Part shown: piece by piece, positions 43,237 to 57,716 of the stretch
How the letters are laid out: the number at the start of each line of letters is the position of its first letter
How positions within the stretch are numbered: the stretch's first letter is position 1
Assembly (NCBI RefSeq): GCF_017562075.2
Contig: NC_054083.1
Span: 5,253,948-5,317,947 of the forward strand
Source of the DNA: Anopheles merus
Taxonomy: Eukaryota; Arthropoda; Insecta; Diptera; Culicidae
Reading direction: 5' to 3'
DNA length: 64,000 nucleotides
The notes under the pieces: model-generated
Database searches by the model: none
Told to the model about the DNA's origin: nothing
What the model saw: the letters and a program-made list of their open reading frames with translations, nothing else
Position numbers and translations under genes: made by a program

Positions 43237-44480
43237 CTACCGGGGTATTACATCTTTGTGTGCCATTACCAAGGTGTTCGAACTAGTGATATACAAACAT
43301 CTGCTACATGCATGCCGCAGCTACCTAAGCCCGTATCAACATGGATTCGTGCCAAAACAGTCGACTACCACGAACCTGGTTGAATTTGTAACCTATTGCA
43401 CTAGTCAAATTGATGCCGGAGCTCAAGTCGATGCAATTTATTCAGATCTGAAAGCAGCATTCGACTCTCTTTAGGACGCAATTCTTCTCGCTAAACTCGA
43501 TAAGCTAGGATTTCCCAGCTCGCTCGTGGCTTAAGTCTTACCTAATTAATCGCACATACATCGTGAAAATTAATAAGCACATGTCCAAAGAAATAGTCAG
43601 CAGCTCGGGTGTGCCACAAGGAAGCAATATTGGCCCGCTTCTCTTCATATTGTTCATCAATGATGTTACCCTAGCTTTACCTCCCGACAGTATCAGTCTG
43701 TTTGCCGACGATGCAAAAAAATTTGCACCTATTCACAACACAGGTGATTGTACATTCCTGCAAGACTGCATCGACATTTTCTGTTCGTGGTGCAAGCGTA
43801 ATGGACTGACTATCTGCATCGAGAAATGCTACTGTGTGTCTTTTAGTCGATGCAGGAGCCCAGTGACTGGGACCTACTTCATGGACGGCACTGCAGTTAA
43901 TCGACAAAATCATGCCAAAGACCTGGGCGTTCTGCTTGACTTTAGTTTGAACTTTAAACAGCATATCGATGTCATTGTAGCAAGAGGAAATCAATTACTT
44001 GGCGTGGTTATCCGGACAACTAATGAATTCCGCAACCCCATGTGCATCAAAGCTGTGTACAACTGTATCGTTCGTTCGGTTCTGGAATATTCGTGCGTAG
44101 TCTGGAGCCCAACTACCGCTTCTTCAATTGCTCGACTTGACGCAATTCAACGTAAGCTCACGAGATATGCCCTACGCCTACTTCCCTGGCAGGATCGCAA
44201 TAATCTTCCTCCGTATGCTCCGCGGTGCCGTCTTCTAGGCCTTGAACCTCTTTTGGTTAGAAGACGCAATGCACAGTGCTCTTTCATCGCTCGATTGCTA
44301 AATGGCTCTATCGACTCATCGCCTTTGTTGGATCGAGTCGATATCTATGCACCATCCCGAACACTTAGGTCTAGATAAACTCTACGGCTCGCTCAACCCC
44401 GTTCCAGCGCTGGTCGGTCTGACCCTATGTTCCGCATGTCGGCTGTCTTCAACACTGTCTCGGATTGCTCTTATCCGAGA
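43157..44480 (+). pseudogene. Non-LTR ORF2: RT to C-terminus, several lesions
   Basis: After the frameshift the RT continues (SWMVPIYKKGDRTDAINYRG, HGFVPKQSTTTNLVEF, AIYSDLKAAFDSL). A TAG at 43472-43474 and a lost base near 43525 interrupt it. It resumes with SSGVPQGSNIGPLLFILFIN, LFADDAKKF (active site), DLGVLLDFSLNFKQHI and SVLEYSCVVWSPTTASSIAR, and ends in LDRVDIYAPSRTLRSR with further frame changes. It stops being homologous at about 44480, so the 3' UTR and tail are absent or replaced by MITE sequence. This is the fullest copy of the family here, but clearly inactive. Confidence 0.85.
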
Positions 44481-44485
44481 GTCAC

Positions 44486-44690
44486 TTGTCACTTTATTAA
44501 TTATTTGATATGATTCTGACTGAATATAACAGTTTTAAACCTTTTGAAATAGTTTTTAACATTCGATCAATAGGGAAATTATTTGGCAATTTACAATTGA
44601 TGTGTCAAATCAGTACAATTTGCTCAAAGAACTGTCAAATTTAGAAAACCGCGTATCTACGAATCCGCGTATAAGAAGTACAGTGTATCT
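44486..44690. repeat. Fragment of pogo-like MITE
   Basis: Reverse complement of about 53810-54010 (shared TATTTGATATGATTCTGACT-type block, TTGATGTGTCAAATCAGTAC). It has one decayed end (GTGTATCTCGG). It adjoins the end of the non-LTR copy. 44690-45010 has no recognised feature apart from a motif AGGCCGCTGCCAGACACACC similar to the end at 45326. Confidence 0.55.
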
Positions 44691-45009
44691 CGGTATTGAA
44701 GTTACCACGCTGTAAATATCTTATTTGTATTTGTATAGGTTATTAGATGTAGCGTTAAGTAGTATTGCGTTGATAGTGTTAGGTCTAATTAGAAGTATGC
44801 GTGAAACACATATGTAATTGATATTTTTGGTAGAATAAACTCAGTCTGTAAGCAACCTCCGAAGTTCTCTACGACTCGACTCTATAACTTTGATAAACTC
44901 GGTATTGATAAATTGTATTGATAAACAACTTTGACAGGTCGAGGGACGCTTTTAGGCCGCTGCCAGACACACCCAAAACGAAAATGTTTGACAACCGAAA
45001 AGTAAGGCG

Positions 45010-45325
45010 GAATCAAAGTGGGTAGAAAGGAGGTGTCGTCATACAGAACATCTGGCCATCAAGGCTTTAGAAAAAAGCACAAAACCAGGATCAAATGCGA
45101 CGAATGTTGCTGGTATACGGGTATGATAAATGAGTTGTTTTCGTTTAACAAATATTTGTATAGCACTAAAAACTTGTATTTTGCATCCACACTTTATAAA
45201 TCGACATTTTCCACGTTATATTGCGGCTGCTGCCTGTATACAAATATCGACGGCTGTTGTCAAACTGAATCTCAAAATGGCAACATTCCAAACGCTCGGA
45301 AGACACCTCCTCTATAATCCCCCTT
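45010..45325. repeat. MITE copy related to 55974-56286
   Basis: It shares CAAAGTGGGTAGAAAGGAGG and most of the following 300 bp, including chance frames (ICIALKTCILHPHFINRHF), with 55974-56286. The inner ends AGAAAGGAGGTGTC and GACACCTCCTCT are inverted. Boundaries are uncertain. Confidence 0.6.
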
Positions 45326-45762
45326 GAGGCCGAACATACACGGACCAGAATTTCGCGGCCACGGAATTCTGCCTGCTGAAAAATGTATGAATATGACAGT
45401 TTGGAAAAGTAGCCGTTGACAGTTTATATCAAAGTGGGTATAGGGACCAGGTGGGCTTATAGGTTTGGCGGGAAGGCCATATTGGATGAACGAATGACAG
45501 GAGGGGATTCGATTGTGATACGTAGTTTTTCACCCACACTACTACATATCTACCAAAACAGCCATTGAAATTCACACGCATACATCAACAAATGATCGAA
45601 TCCCCTCCTGTCATTTCGTTTTCATTTTTCTACAGCACGGCTGTCAAATTGTTCGGGATAAGCCCACTTGTATAATAAACCCACTTTGGTTTATCTATGG
45701 GTTTGACAGCAGGCGGAATTCCGCAGCCGCGAAATTCCGGTCTGTGTGTTTTCGGCCTAACG
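45326..45762. mobile_element. MITE with ~52-bp TIRs, itself containing a smaller inverted repeat
   Basis: AGGCCGAACATACACGGACC at the left is mirrored at the right by ...CGGTCTGTGTGTTTTCGGCCT, with the matched region continuing to CTGCCTGCTG / CAGCAGGCGG. Inside, ATCAAAGTGGGTATA (45432) and TAAACCCACTTTGG (45686), plus GACAGGAGGGGATTCGAT and its inverse, form a second foldback. No TSD was resolved. Non-coding. Confidence 0.65.
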
Positions 45763-45916
45763 CTTGTTATTGTAAACAAACAAAAAGTGAGTTTGATGAG
45801 AATATTAGTATTTTAGTAGAAAAAACGTGAAATTCGACTTACGCGGATATTCGAGTTACGCGGATATGCCGGGAACGCAGAAACCGCGTAACTCGGAAAC
45901 AGAAACTGAAACTGTA

Positions 45917-46250
45917 CAGTCTTTCCCGGATTTACGCGACACTCGAGCTACGAGAATTTTTATTTTTGACAGTTCAGAGTCAAATCAGTACAAATTTCTC
46001 CATCAATTGTCAAATGAAAAATAATTTACATTTTTTAAACAGTTTTAAATCACTAAAAAACAGATAAAACCCATTTTTCTACATCATTGGCATCAAATAA
46101 GTAATAAATTATATGAATGAACTAGATTCAATCTAAAATTATTGTTAATCGAGTATATTTTGGCTGTAAAACATGATATTCGACTTACGCGAAAATCCGA
46201 GTTACGCGAATGTCTCTCGAACGCATTATTCGCGTAACTCGGGGAAAGAC
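45917..46250. mobile_element. Pogo/mariner-like MITE (CAGTCTTTCCC ends)
   Basis: The ends are CAGTCTTTCCCGGATTTACG and the inverse of ...CGTAACTCGGGGAAAGACTG. TA dinucleotides flank both ends, as expected for the Tc1/mariner/pogo superfamily TSD. The AT-rich body has no ORF. Immediately upstream (45829-45916) is related material (GACTTACGCGGATATTCGAG) from another copy. Confidence 0.65.
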
Positions 46251-46252
46251 TG

Positions 46253-46499
46253 TATAGTCTGAACTCACTGGTTGAACTTCGATTCCCTGCCAACTATTGA
46301 ATATGTGCTTTTAGTGTGCAAGTTTTTCCATAAAGAAATTATGATTTTTTTCTCGGCAAGCCAGGAGATTTTTGTGTAATTTTCAAAAACCGATTTTTCC
46401 ATACAAACGCATGCTTTTTAATTGAACTGTCAGCCAACTATCGAGCGTTCAACTATAAATCATGGCAACTAAAAAGTGTTGAACTATTGAATTCTGACT
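46253..46499. mobile_element. Second TA-flanked MITE
   Basis: The left TAGTCTGAACTCACTGGTTG and the inverse of the right end (TACAGTCAGAATTCAATAGT) share most positions. It lies directly adjacent to the previous MITE and may share its TA. Ends are diverged; confidence is modest. 46500-46775, the presumed upstream region of IFT74, has no clear motif. Confidence 0.45.
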
Positions 46500-46775
46500 G
46501 TATTTAATAATATACTCATCCACACCATCAAGCGACCGTCCCACAATGTGGCAAACTATTTCTATAGTTTTTCTACAGTGTAGTTGTCAAATCGTTCTGG
46601 ATAAGTCCAAAATACAGGTGGAACCACTTGTACCCACCTTGCTCAATACTGTACGTAACCAAGGTAACAAACTACTGACAAACAAATAAACATATTAAAG
46701 AAAGCAGTCTAACTCCGTTAACTGTGGGATATAGCTATATCTAGAATATTAGTTTTCGAAACGCATTAGAAAAAC

Positions 46776-51050
<4,275 letters not shown>

Positions 51051-51102
51051 ATTTAAATTCGACAGTGTTTCTTTCCAGAGGACTCAAACAAACAACCCCT
51101 AA

Positions 51103-51108
51103 ATCATA
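51103..51108 (+). promoter_or_regulatory. Possible IFT74 poly(A) signal ATTAAA
   Basis: The variant hexamer ATTAAA lies 53 bp after the stop codon, just before the SINE. It is the only good candidate before repeats begin. Confidence 0.35.
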
Positions 51109-51130
51109 ATTAAATCGATATCAAATATTA

Positions 51131-51336
51131 TTCTTCTTCTTCTTTGGCTCAACAACCGTTGCCGGTCAAGGCCTGCCTGTACAACTTGTGGGCTTAGCTT
51201 TCAGTGACTCATTGATTTGCCCCCATAGCAGGATAGTCATTCCTACGTATGGCGGCACGGTCCATTCGGGGCTTGAACCCATGACAGGCATATTGTAAAG
51301 TGGTGCTAGTTGACGACTGTACCACGAGACTCGTTA
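51131..51336 (-). mobile_element. SINE200-type SINE, near full length
   Basis: The minus strand carries box A (TGGTACAGTCG), box B (GGTTCAAGCCC) and the GAA-rich 3' end. It is flanked by AAATATTA on both sides (51123-51130, 51337-51344). It lies 80 bp downstream of the IFT74 stop in the opposite orientation. Confidence 0.85.
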
Positions 51337-51394
51337 AAATATTATTTTTATATTATACACGAAATATTATTACAATCGTATCAATCCCTGTTCA

Positions 51395-51548
51395 TGGGTT
51401 CAAGCCCCAAATAGACCGTGCCGCCATACGTAGGACTGACTATCCTACTATGGGGGGAAATCAATAAGTCACTGAAAGCCAACCCCACAAGTGGGTTGGC
51501 AGGCCTTGACCGGCATCGGTTGTTGAGCCAAAGAAGAAGAAGAAGAAG
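51395..51548 (+). mobile_element. SINE200-type SINE, 5'-truncated
   Basis: It starts at box B (GGGTTCAAGCCCC) and ends with a GAAGAAGAAG tail, flanked by a perfect 15-bp duplication ATCAATCCCTGTTCA (51380-51394, 51549-51563). Truncation plus a long TSD is classic target-primed reverse transcription. Confidence 0.9.
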
Positions 51549-51689
51549 ATCAATCCCTGTTCAAAATAAAGATTTACATACAATTATCGCTCAGTGGTAA
51601 ATATAGTTGAAAGTGCCTGTATATTGAAAGATTAACAGAAAACTAATTTATTATTGTTAGATGAAAGAATGCAGCCAACCGCTCATATG

Positions 51690-51746
51690 CTCTCTCTCTT
51701 TCTCTCTTTCTTTCTCTCTCTCTCTCTCTCTCTTTCTTTCTCTCTC

Positions 51747-51779
<33 letters not shown>

Positions 51780-51836
51780 TTCGCTCTCTCTCTCTTTCGC
51801 TCTCTCTCTCTCTTTCTCTTTCTCTTTCTCTTTCTC

Positions 51837-51896
<60 letters not shown>

Positions 51897-51906
51897 TCTC
51901 TCTCTC
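51690..51906. repeat. CT microsatellite
   Basis: About 215 bp of interrupted CT/TTTCTC repeats. The 'RERERE' and 'SLSLSL' frames on both strands are produced by it. It abuts the left end of the next TIR element. Confidence 0.95.
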
Positions 51907-51907
51907 G

Positions 51908-53136
51908 GCAAAAGTAAGGCTCAGCTCTCTACGTTACATAGGAGAAGCGTTACATGCCGTGAAACATTCCCAAGCAACATTTTTATTCTAGTTTTGTCAT
52001 CCATGCGACCGACCAGAGTCTATTTTTCAAATAAAAAATATTTAAAACTGCGATGAAAATAAAAGTTTTATGTTTTAAGATTAACCAATATCAAGGAAAT
52101 TTAATTCTGAAATACAAGTATTATACATAGTTGTTACGAAAAGAACTTAGGCGAGCCCTGCAACTATCTACCAAACCGGGTGAAATGTGCAGCGAGAGTA
52201 GAAATGATCGGGCGAACCCGATCGTGGCCGAAACGCGATGAACACCCACACGTGTGTGTGGGTGAGTGCTCGAGAGGCCGAAAGGGAAGAGGTTCGGGTT
52301 CGGGACATGCCAGGGCATTCGGCAAGTGTGCGAGCAGGGAACGAGTTGGCAGAGAGCGATAGGCGAACCTTTTTTGTAGTTCTTATCTTTTTATCTTTTT
52401 TTCGTACTTTGGTTGACTGAATAGATTTGCTTACGTACTTGAACTTCAACATTCGTTAATCTTTGGGTGAAAATAAAGACATTGTGAAAGCTAAAACTCA
52501 CAAACGCCTACTACGCGCCTCCTTGTCCTTACTATAGTTTATGAAAAATAGTCAATAAAAGTTCAAAAAAACTCTTGAAGCTTTAAGTTGGAGTACCATT
52601 TCCAAAAGTAGAAAATAAAACAATATGTAAAATATATTTAATTAGGTTAAATATATGACATGTATTTATTATCTATGAAATCTACGTTTCTGGCCAATTT
52701 AAATCATAATTACATTTAGTTTAAAGGCACTATTATAAGGGCGATGAATTAGGTCAATAAATAAATTTGCACATTGATTATAATTTTAAAATCATAGTTT
52801 TACACCAACAGTGGGCTTAGAAATGTATAAGCATTTTAATATTTTAATCGTTTTAAAAGTAATTATTAAATTAAATAACATTAATGAATATCAAATATAG
52901 TAAGGTAATAGTCATAATTTTTTTTTATTTTAATGAATTATCAATGAATCTAAACCTAATGAATGATTGCTGAACATTCATAAAGTTTCGATTATTAGAC
53001 ATTATTATCTATCAATTTGCTCATCTACGACGGTTAAAACAGGCGTTCAAAAAAATGCTGCTTGGGTTTGTGGTAAACTGGCGTTACGCGAAACGCTAGC
53101 GTAACGTAGAGGGCTGAGCCTTACTTTTACCCTTTT
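51908..53136. mobile_element. AT-rich TIR element, full copy with solo LTR inside
   Basis: Left AAAAGTAAGGCTCAGCTCTC and right ...GAGGGCTGAGCCTTACTTTT are inverted, continuing to TACGTTAC/GTAACGTA. The body aligns with 11678-12395 except for 52132-52533, an LTR inserted here. The inner end contains GCGTTACGCG...CGCTAGCGTAAC. No transposase. Confidence 0.7.
52132..52533 (+). repeat. Solo LTR
   Basis: The 402-bp sequence starts TGTTACGAAAAGAAC, has AATAAAG near its end (52471), and is flanked by a 5-bp duplication ATAGT (52127-52131, 52534-52538). The other copy of the host element (near 11805) lacks it, which confirms insertion. No internal retroelement sequence remains, so recombination between LTRs probably removed it. 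It is unlike the gypsy and BEL LTRs in this window. Confidence 0.75.
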
Positions 53137-53162
53137 GCCTTTATTTGTGTTCAAGTGTGTAC

Positions 53163-53677
53163 TAGTGATGGGCGGGTCGACCCGAACCTATCGGATCAGA
53201 GCCATCCGTAAGCGACCCGGAGTCGTTCGGGTCGACCCGAAAGGTACAAGTAGGTTCAGTGGGTGCAACTACTCCGGTAGGTGCGAGAAAGCATAAGCGA
53301 CTCCGACCCATTGGTGCAACGAGTTCGAGTCGGGTCGGGCCGCGGTAGGTTCAGTTTGACCCGAGCGTGCAGCGAGTTCGGGTCGACCCGAAAGATCAGT
53401 AGGTGCGAGAAAGCATAAGCGACTCCGACCCGTTGGTGCAGCGAGTTCGGGTCGGGTCGAGTCAAGGTAGGTTCAATCCGACCTAGGTCGGAGTCGCTTA
53501 TGCTTCCTCGCAGCTACTGATCTATCGGGTCGACCCGAACTCGTTGCACCCGCGGGTCGGATTTGATTTCGACTCCGACCTAGCGCACCCGCTGCACCCA
53601 CGGGTTGGAATCGATTCCGGCTGGCTCGCACCCGACTCCGGGTCGGGTCGTGAAATGAATCGTATGACCCTACACTA
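53163..53677. mobile_element. hAT-like MITE, TAGTGATGGG end, GGGTCGACCC repeats
   Basis: The left end is TAGTGATGGGC, the right end GACCCTACACTA. A perfect 8-bp TSD GTGTGTAC lies at 53155-53162 and 53678-53685. The core is built of GGGTCGACCCGAAC, GCATAAGCGACTCCGACCC and GTAGGTGCGAGAAA units. It is the inverted relative of 30700-31136: its reverse-complemented right part and the left part of that copy share CATACGATT, TTTCACGACCCGACCCGG and CGGGTGCGAGCCAG. Confidence 0.8.
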
Positions 53678-53790
53678 GTGTGTACTTGCAAAGACTAAAA
53701 GACTTTTTTAAGACCAAATTTGAACGTAACTTTTTGACAGAACGGGTGAGAACTTTTCTTCAAACAAGCTTTCTGGCGACTTACCGAATA

Positions 53791-54140
53791 CAGGCGGTCC
53801 CCGAGATACATGGTACCTCCTATACGCGGATTCGGAGATACGTGGTTTTTTTTTTATTTGACAGTTCTTTGGGCAAATTGTACTGATTTGACACATCAAT
53901 TGTAAAATGCCGAATAAATTTCCTTTTGATCAAATGTTAACAACCATTTGTAACGATTTAAAACTATTATATTTAGTCAGAATCATATCAAATAATTAAT
54001 TAAGTGAATAAAAACAGTCCCTTCTAGTAAAATTGCACAAAAAATAGTGATATTTTAGCTGGAAATCACGAGATTCGACTTACGCGGTATTTTGCGGTCG
54101 TTTTCGGTCCCCATTAACCGTGTATCTCGGGGACCGCCTG
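53791..54140. mobile_element. Pogo-like MITE (CAGGCGGTCCCCGAG ends)
   Basis: CAGGCGGTCCCCGAGATACA at the left is mirrored by ...TGTATCTCGGGGACCGCCTG at the right, with TA on both sides. Such ends are typical of pogo/Tigger-like elements. The AT-rich body is non-coding. An inverted fragment of the same family is at 44486-44690. 54143-54386 has no feature. Confidence 0.75.
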
Positions 54141-54386
54141 TACACAAACACTTTTAAACTCTTCGTTCTTTTCAATAAAATACCTTCAACAACACGTAAA
54201 ATAATTCTAATAGTAAGCTAAATCGCGCGACAAAAAGTAGCTCAATTATGCAAACAGAGGCACTCGTCTCTCGCGACATTTCTGCTTCATCCGAAACAAT
54301 CGAATTATCCAGTTTGTTTATGACCCAGACTGATTCAAAACTCAAATCATTAAATTTGAACACATTTTAAACTATTTTTTTATGCT

Positions 54387-55977
54387 TTAACCGTAGAGTT
54401 GGCAACCAGATTTGCACACGTAAGTTGGCAACCGGCATACCCGGGTATTCCACACGTTTTGGTGCAAAAAATTAACGATTTTCATAGGTAAACAATGCTT
54501 TCTATATTTTAATGCTGTAAGCAAGTAATGCCGACCATATATTCTCTTCTATTTCATTTATTCATTAAGTTTTTTCATTTTTTGATAAAAATAACGGTCA
54601 AATTGAAATTTGGAATCGCTTGATTTTGACTCGAAAATAAGCACAATACGAAAAGAGGAAGAAGAGAAACGTCATTCTCCATACAAAATGTATGGAATAC
54701 CCGGGTATGCTGGTTGCCAACTTACGTGGTAAAGTTAAAAAAAATTCAAAATAAAATACTTACAGGCTGTTTAAAATTACAACTTATGCACCAAAAAATC
54801 ATAAATTAAAAGTTGGGAGGCTACGGAAAATTTCAGGTCAATAAAAGCAATGAATCAAAAGTTATTGCAGTTCGAAGCTGAAAAAAATACCCGGGTATCC
54901 GGTTGCCAACTTAAAGGTTAACCGTAGAGTTGGCAACCAGATTTACACATGTAAGTTGGCATCCGGCATACCCGGGTATTCCACACGTTTTGATGCAATA
55001 AATTAACGATTTTCATAGGTAAACAATGCTTTCTATATTTTAATGCTGTAAGCAAGTAATGCCGACCATATATTCTCTTCTATTTCATTTATTCATTAAG
55101 TTTTTTCATTTTTTGATAAAAATAACGGTCAAATTTAAATTTGGAATCGCTTGAATTTGACTCGAAAATAAGTACAATACGAAAAGAGGAAGAAGAGAAA
55201 CGTCATTCTCCATACAAAATGTATGGAATACCCGGGTATGCTGGTTGCCAACTTACGTGGTAAAGTTAAAAAAAATCAAAATAAAATACTTACAGGCTGT
55301 TTAAAATTACAACTTATGCACCAAAAAATCATAAATTAAAAGTTGGGAGGCTACGGAAAATTTCAGGTCAATTAAAGCAATGAATCAAAAGTTATTGCAG
55401 TTCGAAGTTGAAAAAAATACCCGGGTATCCGGTTGCCAACTTAACCGTAGAGTTGGCAACCAGATTTACACACGTAAGTTGGCAACCGGCATACCCGGGT
55501 ATTCCACACGTTTTGGTGCAAAAAATTAACGATTTTCATAGGTAAACAATGCTTTCTATATTTTAATGCTGTAAGCAAGTAATGCCGACCATATATTCTC
55601 TTCTATTTCATTTATTTATTAAGTTTTTTTTCATTTTATTATAAAAATAACGTTCAAATTGAAATTTGGAATCGCTTGAATTTGACTCGAAAATAAGCAC
55701 AATACGAAAAGAGGAAGAAGAGAAACGTCATTCTCCATACAAAATGTATGGAATACCCGGGTATGCTGGTTGCCAACTTACGTGGTAAAGTTAAAAAAAA
55801 TTCAAAATAAAATACTTACAGGCTGTTTAAAATTACAACTTATGCACCAAAAAATCATAAATTAAAAGTTGGGAGGCTACGGAAAATTTCAGGTCAATAA
55901 AAGCAATGAATCAAAAGTTATTGCAGTTCGAAGCTGAAAAAAATACCCGGGTATCCGGTTGCCAACTTAAAGGTTAA
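54387..55977. repeat. Tandem trimer of a ~530-bp palindromic repeat
   Basis: Three head-to-tail copies (54387-54917, 54918-55440, 55441-55973), each beginning TTAACCGTAGAGTTGGCAAC and ending with ...ATCCGGTTGCCAACTTAA. Copies differ by a few bases and small indels. Within each, ATACCCGGGTATTCC and GGAATACCCGGGTATG plus GGCAACC/GGTTGCC face each other. A TTAA stands at every joint, as if a TTAA-targeting MITE had been amplified. No coding. Confidence 0.9.
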
Positions 55978-56472
55978 ACCAAAGTGGGTAGAAAGGAGGT
56001 GTCGTCGTACAGAACATCTGGCCATTAGAAAAAAGCACAAAACCAGGATCGACGGCAGTTGTCAAATGCGACGAATGTTGCTGGTATACGGGTATGATAA
56101 ATGAGTTGTTTTCGTTTAACAAATATTTGTATAGCACTAAAAACTTGTATTTTGCATCCACACTTTATAAATCGGCATTTTCCACGTTATATTGCGGCTG
56201 CTGCCTGTATACAAATATCGACGGCTGTTGTCAAACTGAAACTCAAAATGGCAACATTCCAAACGCTCGGAAGACACCTCCTCTCCCCCTGTTTACACAT
56301 GCCAATCGCCAGCAGCGAACCCATCGAACTCCTGTCAAAATTATATGGAGTTGAGGATACGATGGGTTCGATGGATGGGTTTTCTATCACTTGTGGGTAT
56401 TCAGTAGCTCAGTTTCGAAAAGTCCGAGAGGGCTAATGTAAACACAGGGTCTATAGTCCACTTTGGTTTTAA
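55974..56472. mobile_element. TTAA-flanked MITE, interrupted
   Basis: The left end is TTAA then ACCAAAGTGGGTAG, the right end CCACTTTGGTT then TTAA, suggesting a TTAA target as used by piggyBac-like elements. The body matches 45010-45325. It is interrupted at 56287-56449 by another small MITE. The left TTAA is shared with the trimer. Confidence 0.6.
56287..56449. mobile_element. 163-bp MITE, CCCTGTTTACA ends
   Basis: It starts CCCTGTTTACACATGCC and ends ...CTAATGTAAACACAGGG, so the ends are inverted. A second copy lies in the opposite orientation at 57191-57353, with high similarity (CCATCGAACCCATCGTATCC region). Confidence 0.7.
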
Positions 56473-56499
56473 ACAAAAAGCATACAGGATGACCAGGCC

Positions 56500-57105
56500 A
56501 AATGACCCAAGTGCCACAAATCCACTAAACGACCACTAAACGGCTTCTAAACGACTCAAGTTCTCTACCTAAACGGAATATAGAAAGACTTCGTTTAGCA
56601 GACGCCAAACGACTCATGCATTCTAAAAATAGCAAAAAAGCTGGTGGCGCTATCTGTTGGTGGGATACCCCAACCAGTTGAGCTTCATCGCTTGGAGGAG
56701 AGCTTTCTCATTTCCTCTGTACTGTTGTATGGTTTCGCATTGAAGTTATGCATCGCTAGAACTAGAACGGCGATACGATTGTTTAAATACTAAACTCCAA
56801 CGGAAACCACCAGTACTGAAGCAAGTGAGATTTGAGTAATGGTCGTTGGTGTTGATACCCACGAATCTGACCACACGACCATTCATATAGATTTTTGCTC
56901 GGAAAGTTAGAAGGGTATATAGGTCATAATAAAATGCAACTTGTCGAAACACATTGCAAGAAAAGGATAGCAATATAATGATGAGTTGTAATACGCCATC
57001 TATTGATCAAACCAATGAAGCTGAGGAGCTTTCATTTTTTTTCTATGGATATTCAATTTTCCGGTCGTTTAAGCTTAATCTGTGGCGCTTGGGGAGCCAC
57101 TTTGA
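56500..57105. mobile_element. ~600-bp TIR element between the inverted MITE pair
   Basis: The left AAATGACCCAAGTGCCACAA...CTAAACGACC and the inverse of the right (AAAGTGGCTCCCCAAGCGCC...TTAAACGACC) share the order and spacing of their blocks. Left-side tandem ACTAAACGACC units are visible. No ORF of note. Diverged ends, so an old copy. Confidence 0.5.
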
Positions 57106-57190
57106 TCTACGCGGAGTTAAATTTTGAGCTACTTTTTGTCGCGCGCGACGTTGTCGCTCTATGTCTATTTGAACGGTGAAAGAGCTTTAA

Positions 57191-57353
57191 CCGTGTGTTT
57201 TCATTAGCCCTCTCGAACCTTTCGAAACTGAGCTACTGGATACCCGCAAGTGATGGAAAATCCATCCATCGAACCCATCGTATCCTCAACTCCATATAAT
57301 TTTGACAGGAGTTCGATGGTTTCGCTACTGGCGATTGGCATGTGTAAACAGGG
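57191..57353. mobile_element. Second copy of CCCTGTTTACA MITE, inverted
   Basis: Reverse complement of 56287-56449. The right end is TGTGTAAACAGGG and the left end is somewhat decayed (CCGTGTGTTTTCATTAG). It lies about 510 bp upstream of the eIF3c start codon. Confidence 0.7.
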
Positions 57354-57682
57354 GGTAAGAGATCGAACGCGCGAACTGTCAAGTTCGTCTTGTGTAAAAG
57401 ACCATTACCGAAATGCGATGTTATTTTCGGAACTGACAGCTAATGATCCAGTCCTTCGAACTAGACGTGTGCGTGTGACACAAAAGCTATATTAATTGTG
57501 TAAAAAGTGAGTCTTCCATATAATTTTGAAAAGCAATGAAAATCTTACTTTATTTTTATGTGTTACTAATCTTTTGATGAAATGAGTTTTTTCGCTCAAG
57601 CAGAATATAACCATTTATTTGACTTTTTATGTGTAGTGCGTGGCAGCTGCTGTGAACATTCCATGAATGATAATTCCTAACC

Positions 57683-57716
57683 TATAAAATCTGCCTTTTC
57701 GGCACTTGCAGTTCAA
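57683..57716 (+). promoter_or_regulatory. Candidate eIF3c core promoter
   Basis: TATAAAAT (57683-57690) is followed by a pyrimidine-rich CTTTTC (57695-57700), like the TCT/TOP start motifs of translation genes, and by GCAGTT (57708-57713) at a distance compatible with an initiator. Only one of these can be the start. A splice-acceptor-like CCGCAG at 57840-57845 may end an intron in the 5' UTR. Confidence 0.35.

Noticed and set aside
51395..51548. tRNA gene suggested by A and B boxes
   Set aside because: Only the B box remains, there is no cloverleaf, and the GAA tail and 15-bp TSD show that it is a SINE.
51643..52056. RERERE and SLSLSF repeats that look like low-complexity proteins
   Set aside because: Produced by the CT microsatellite.
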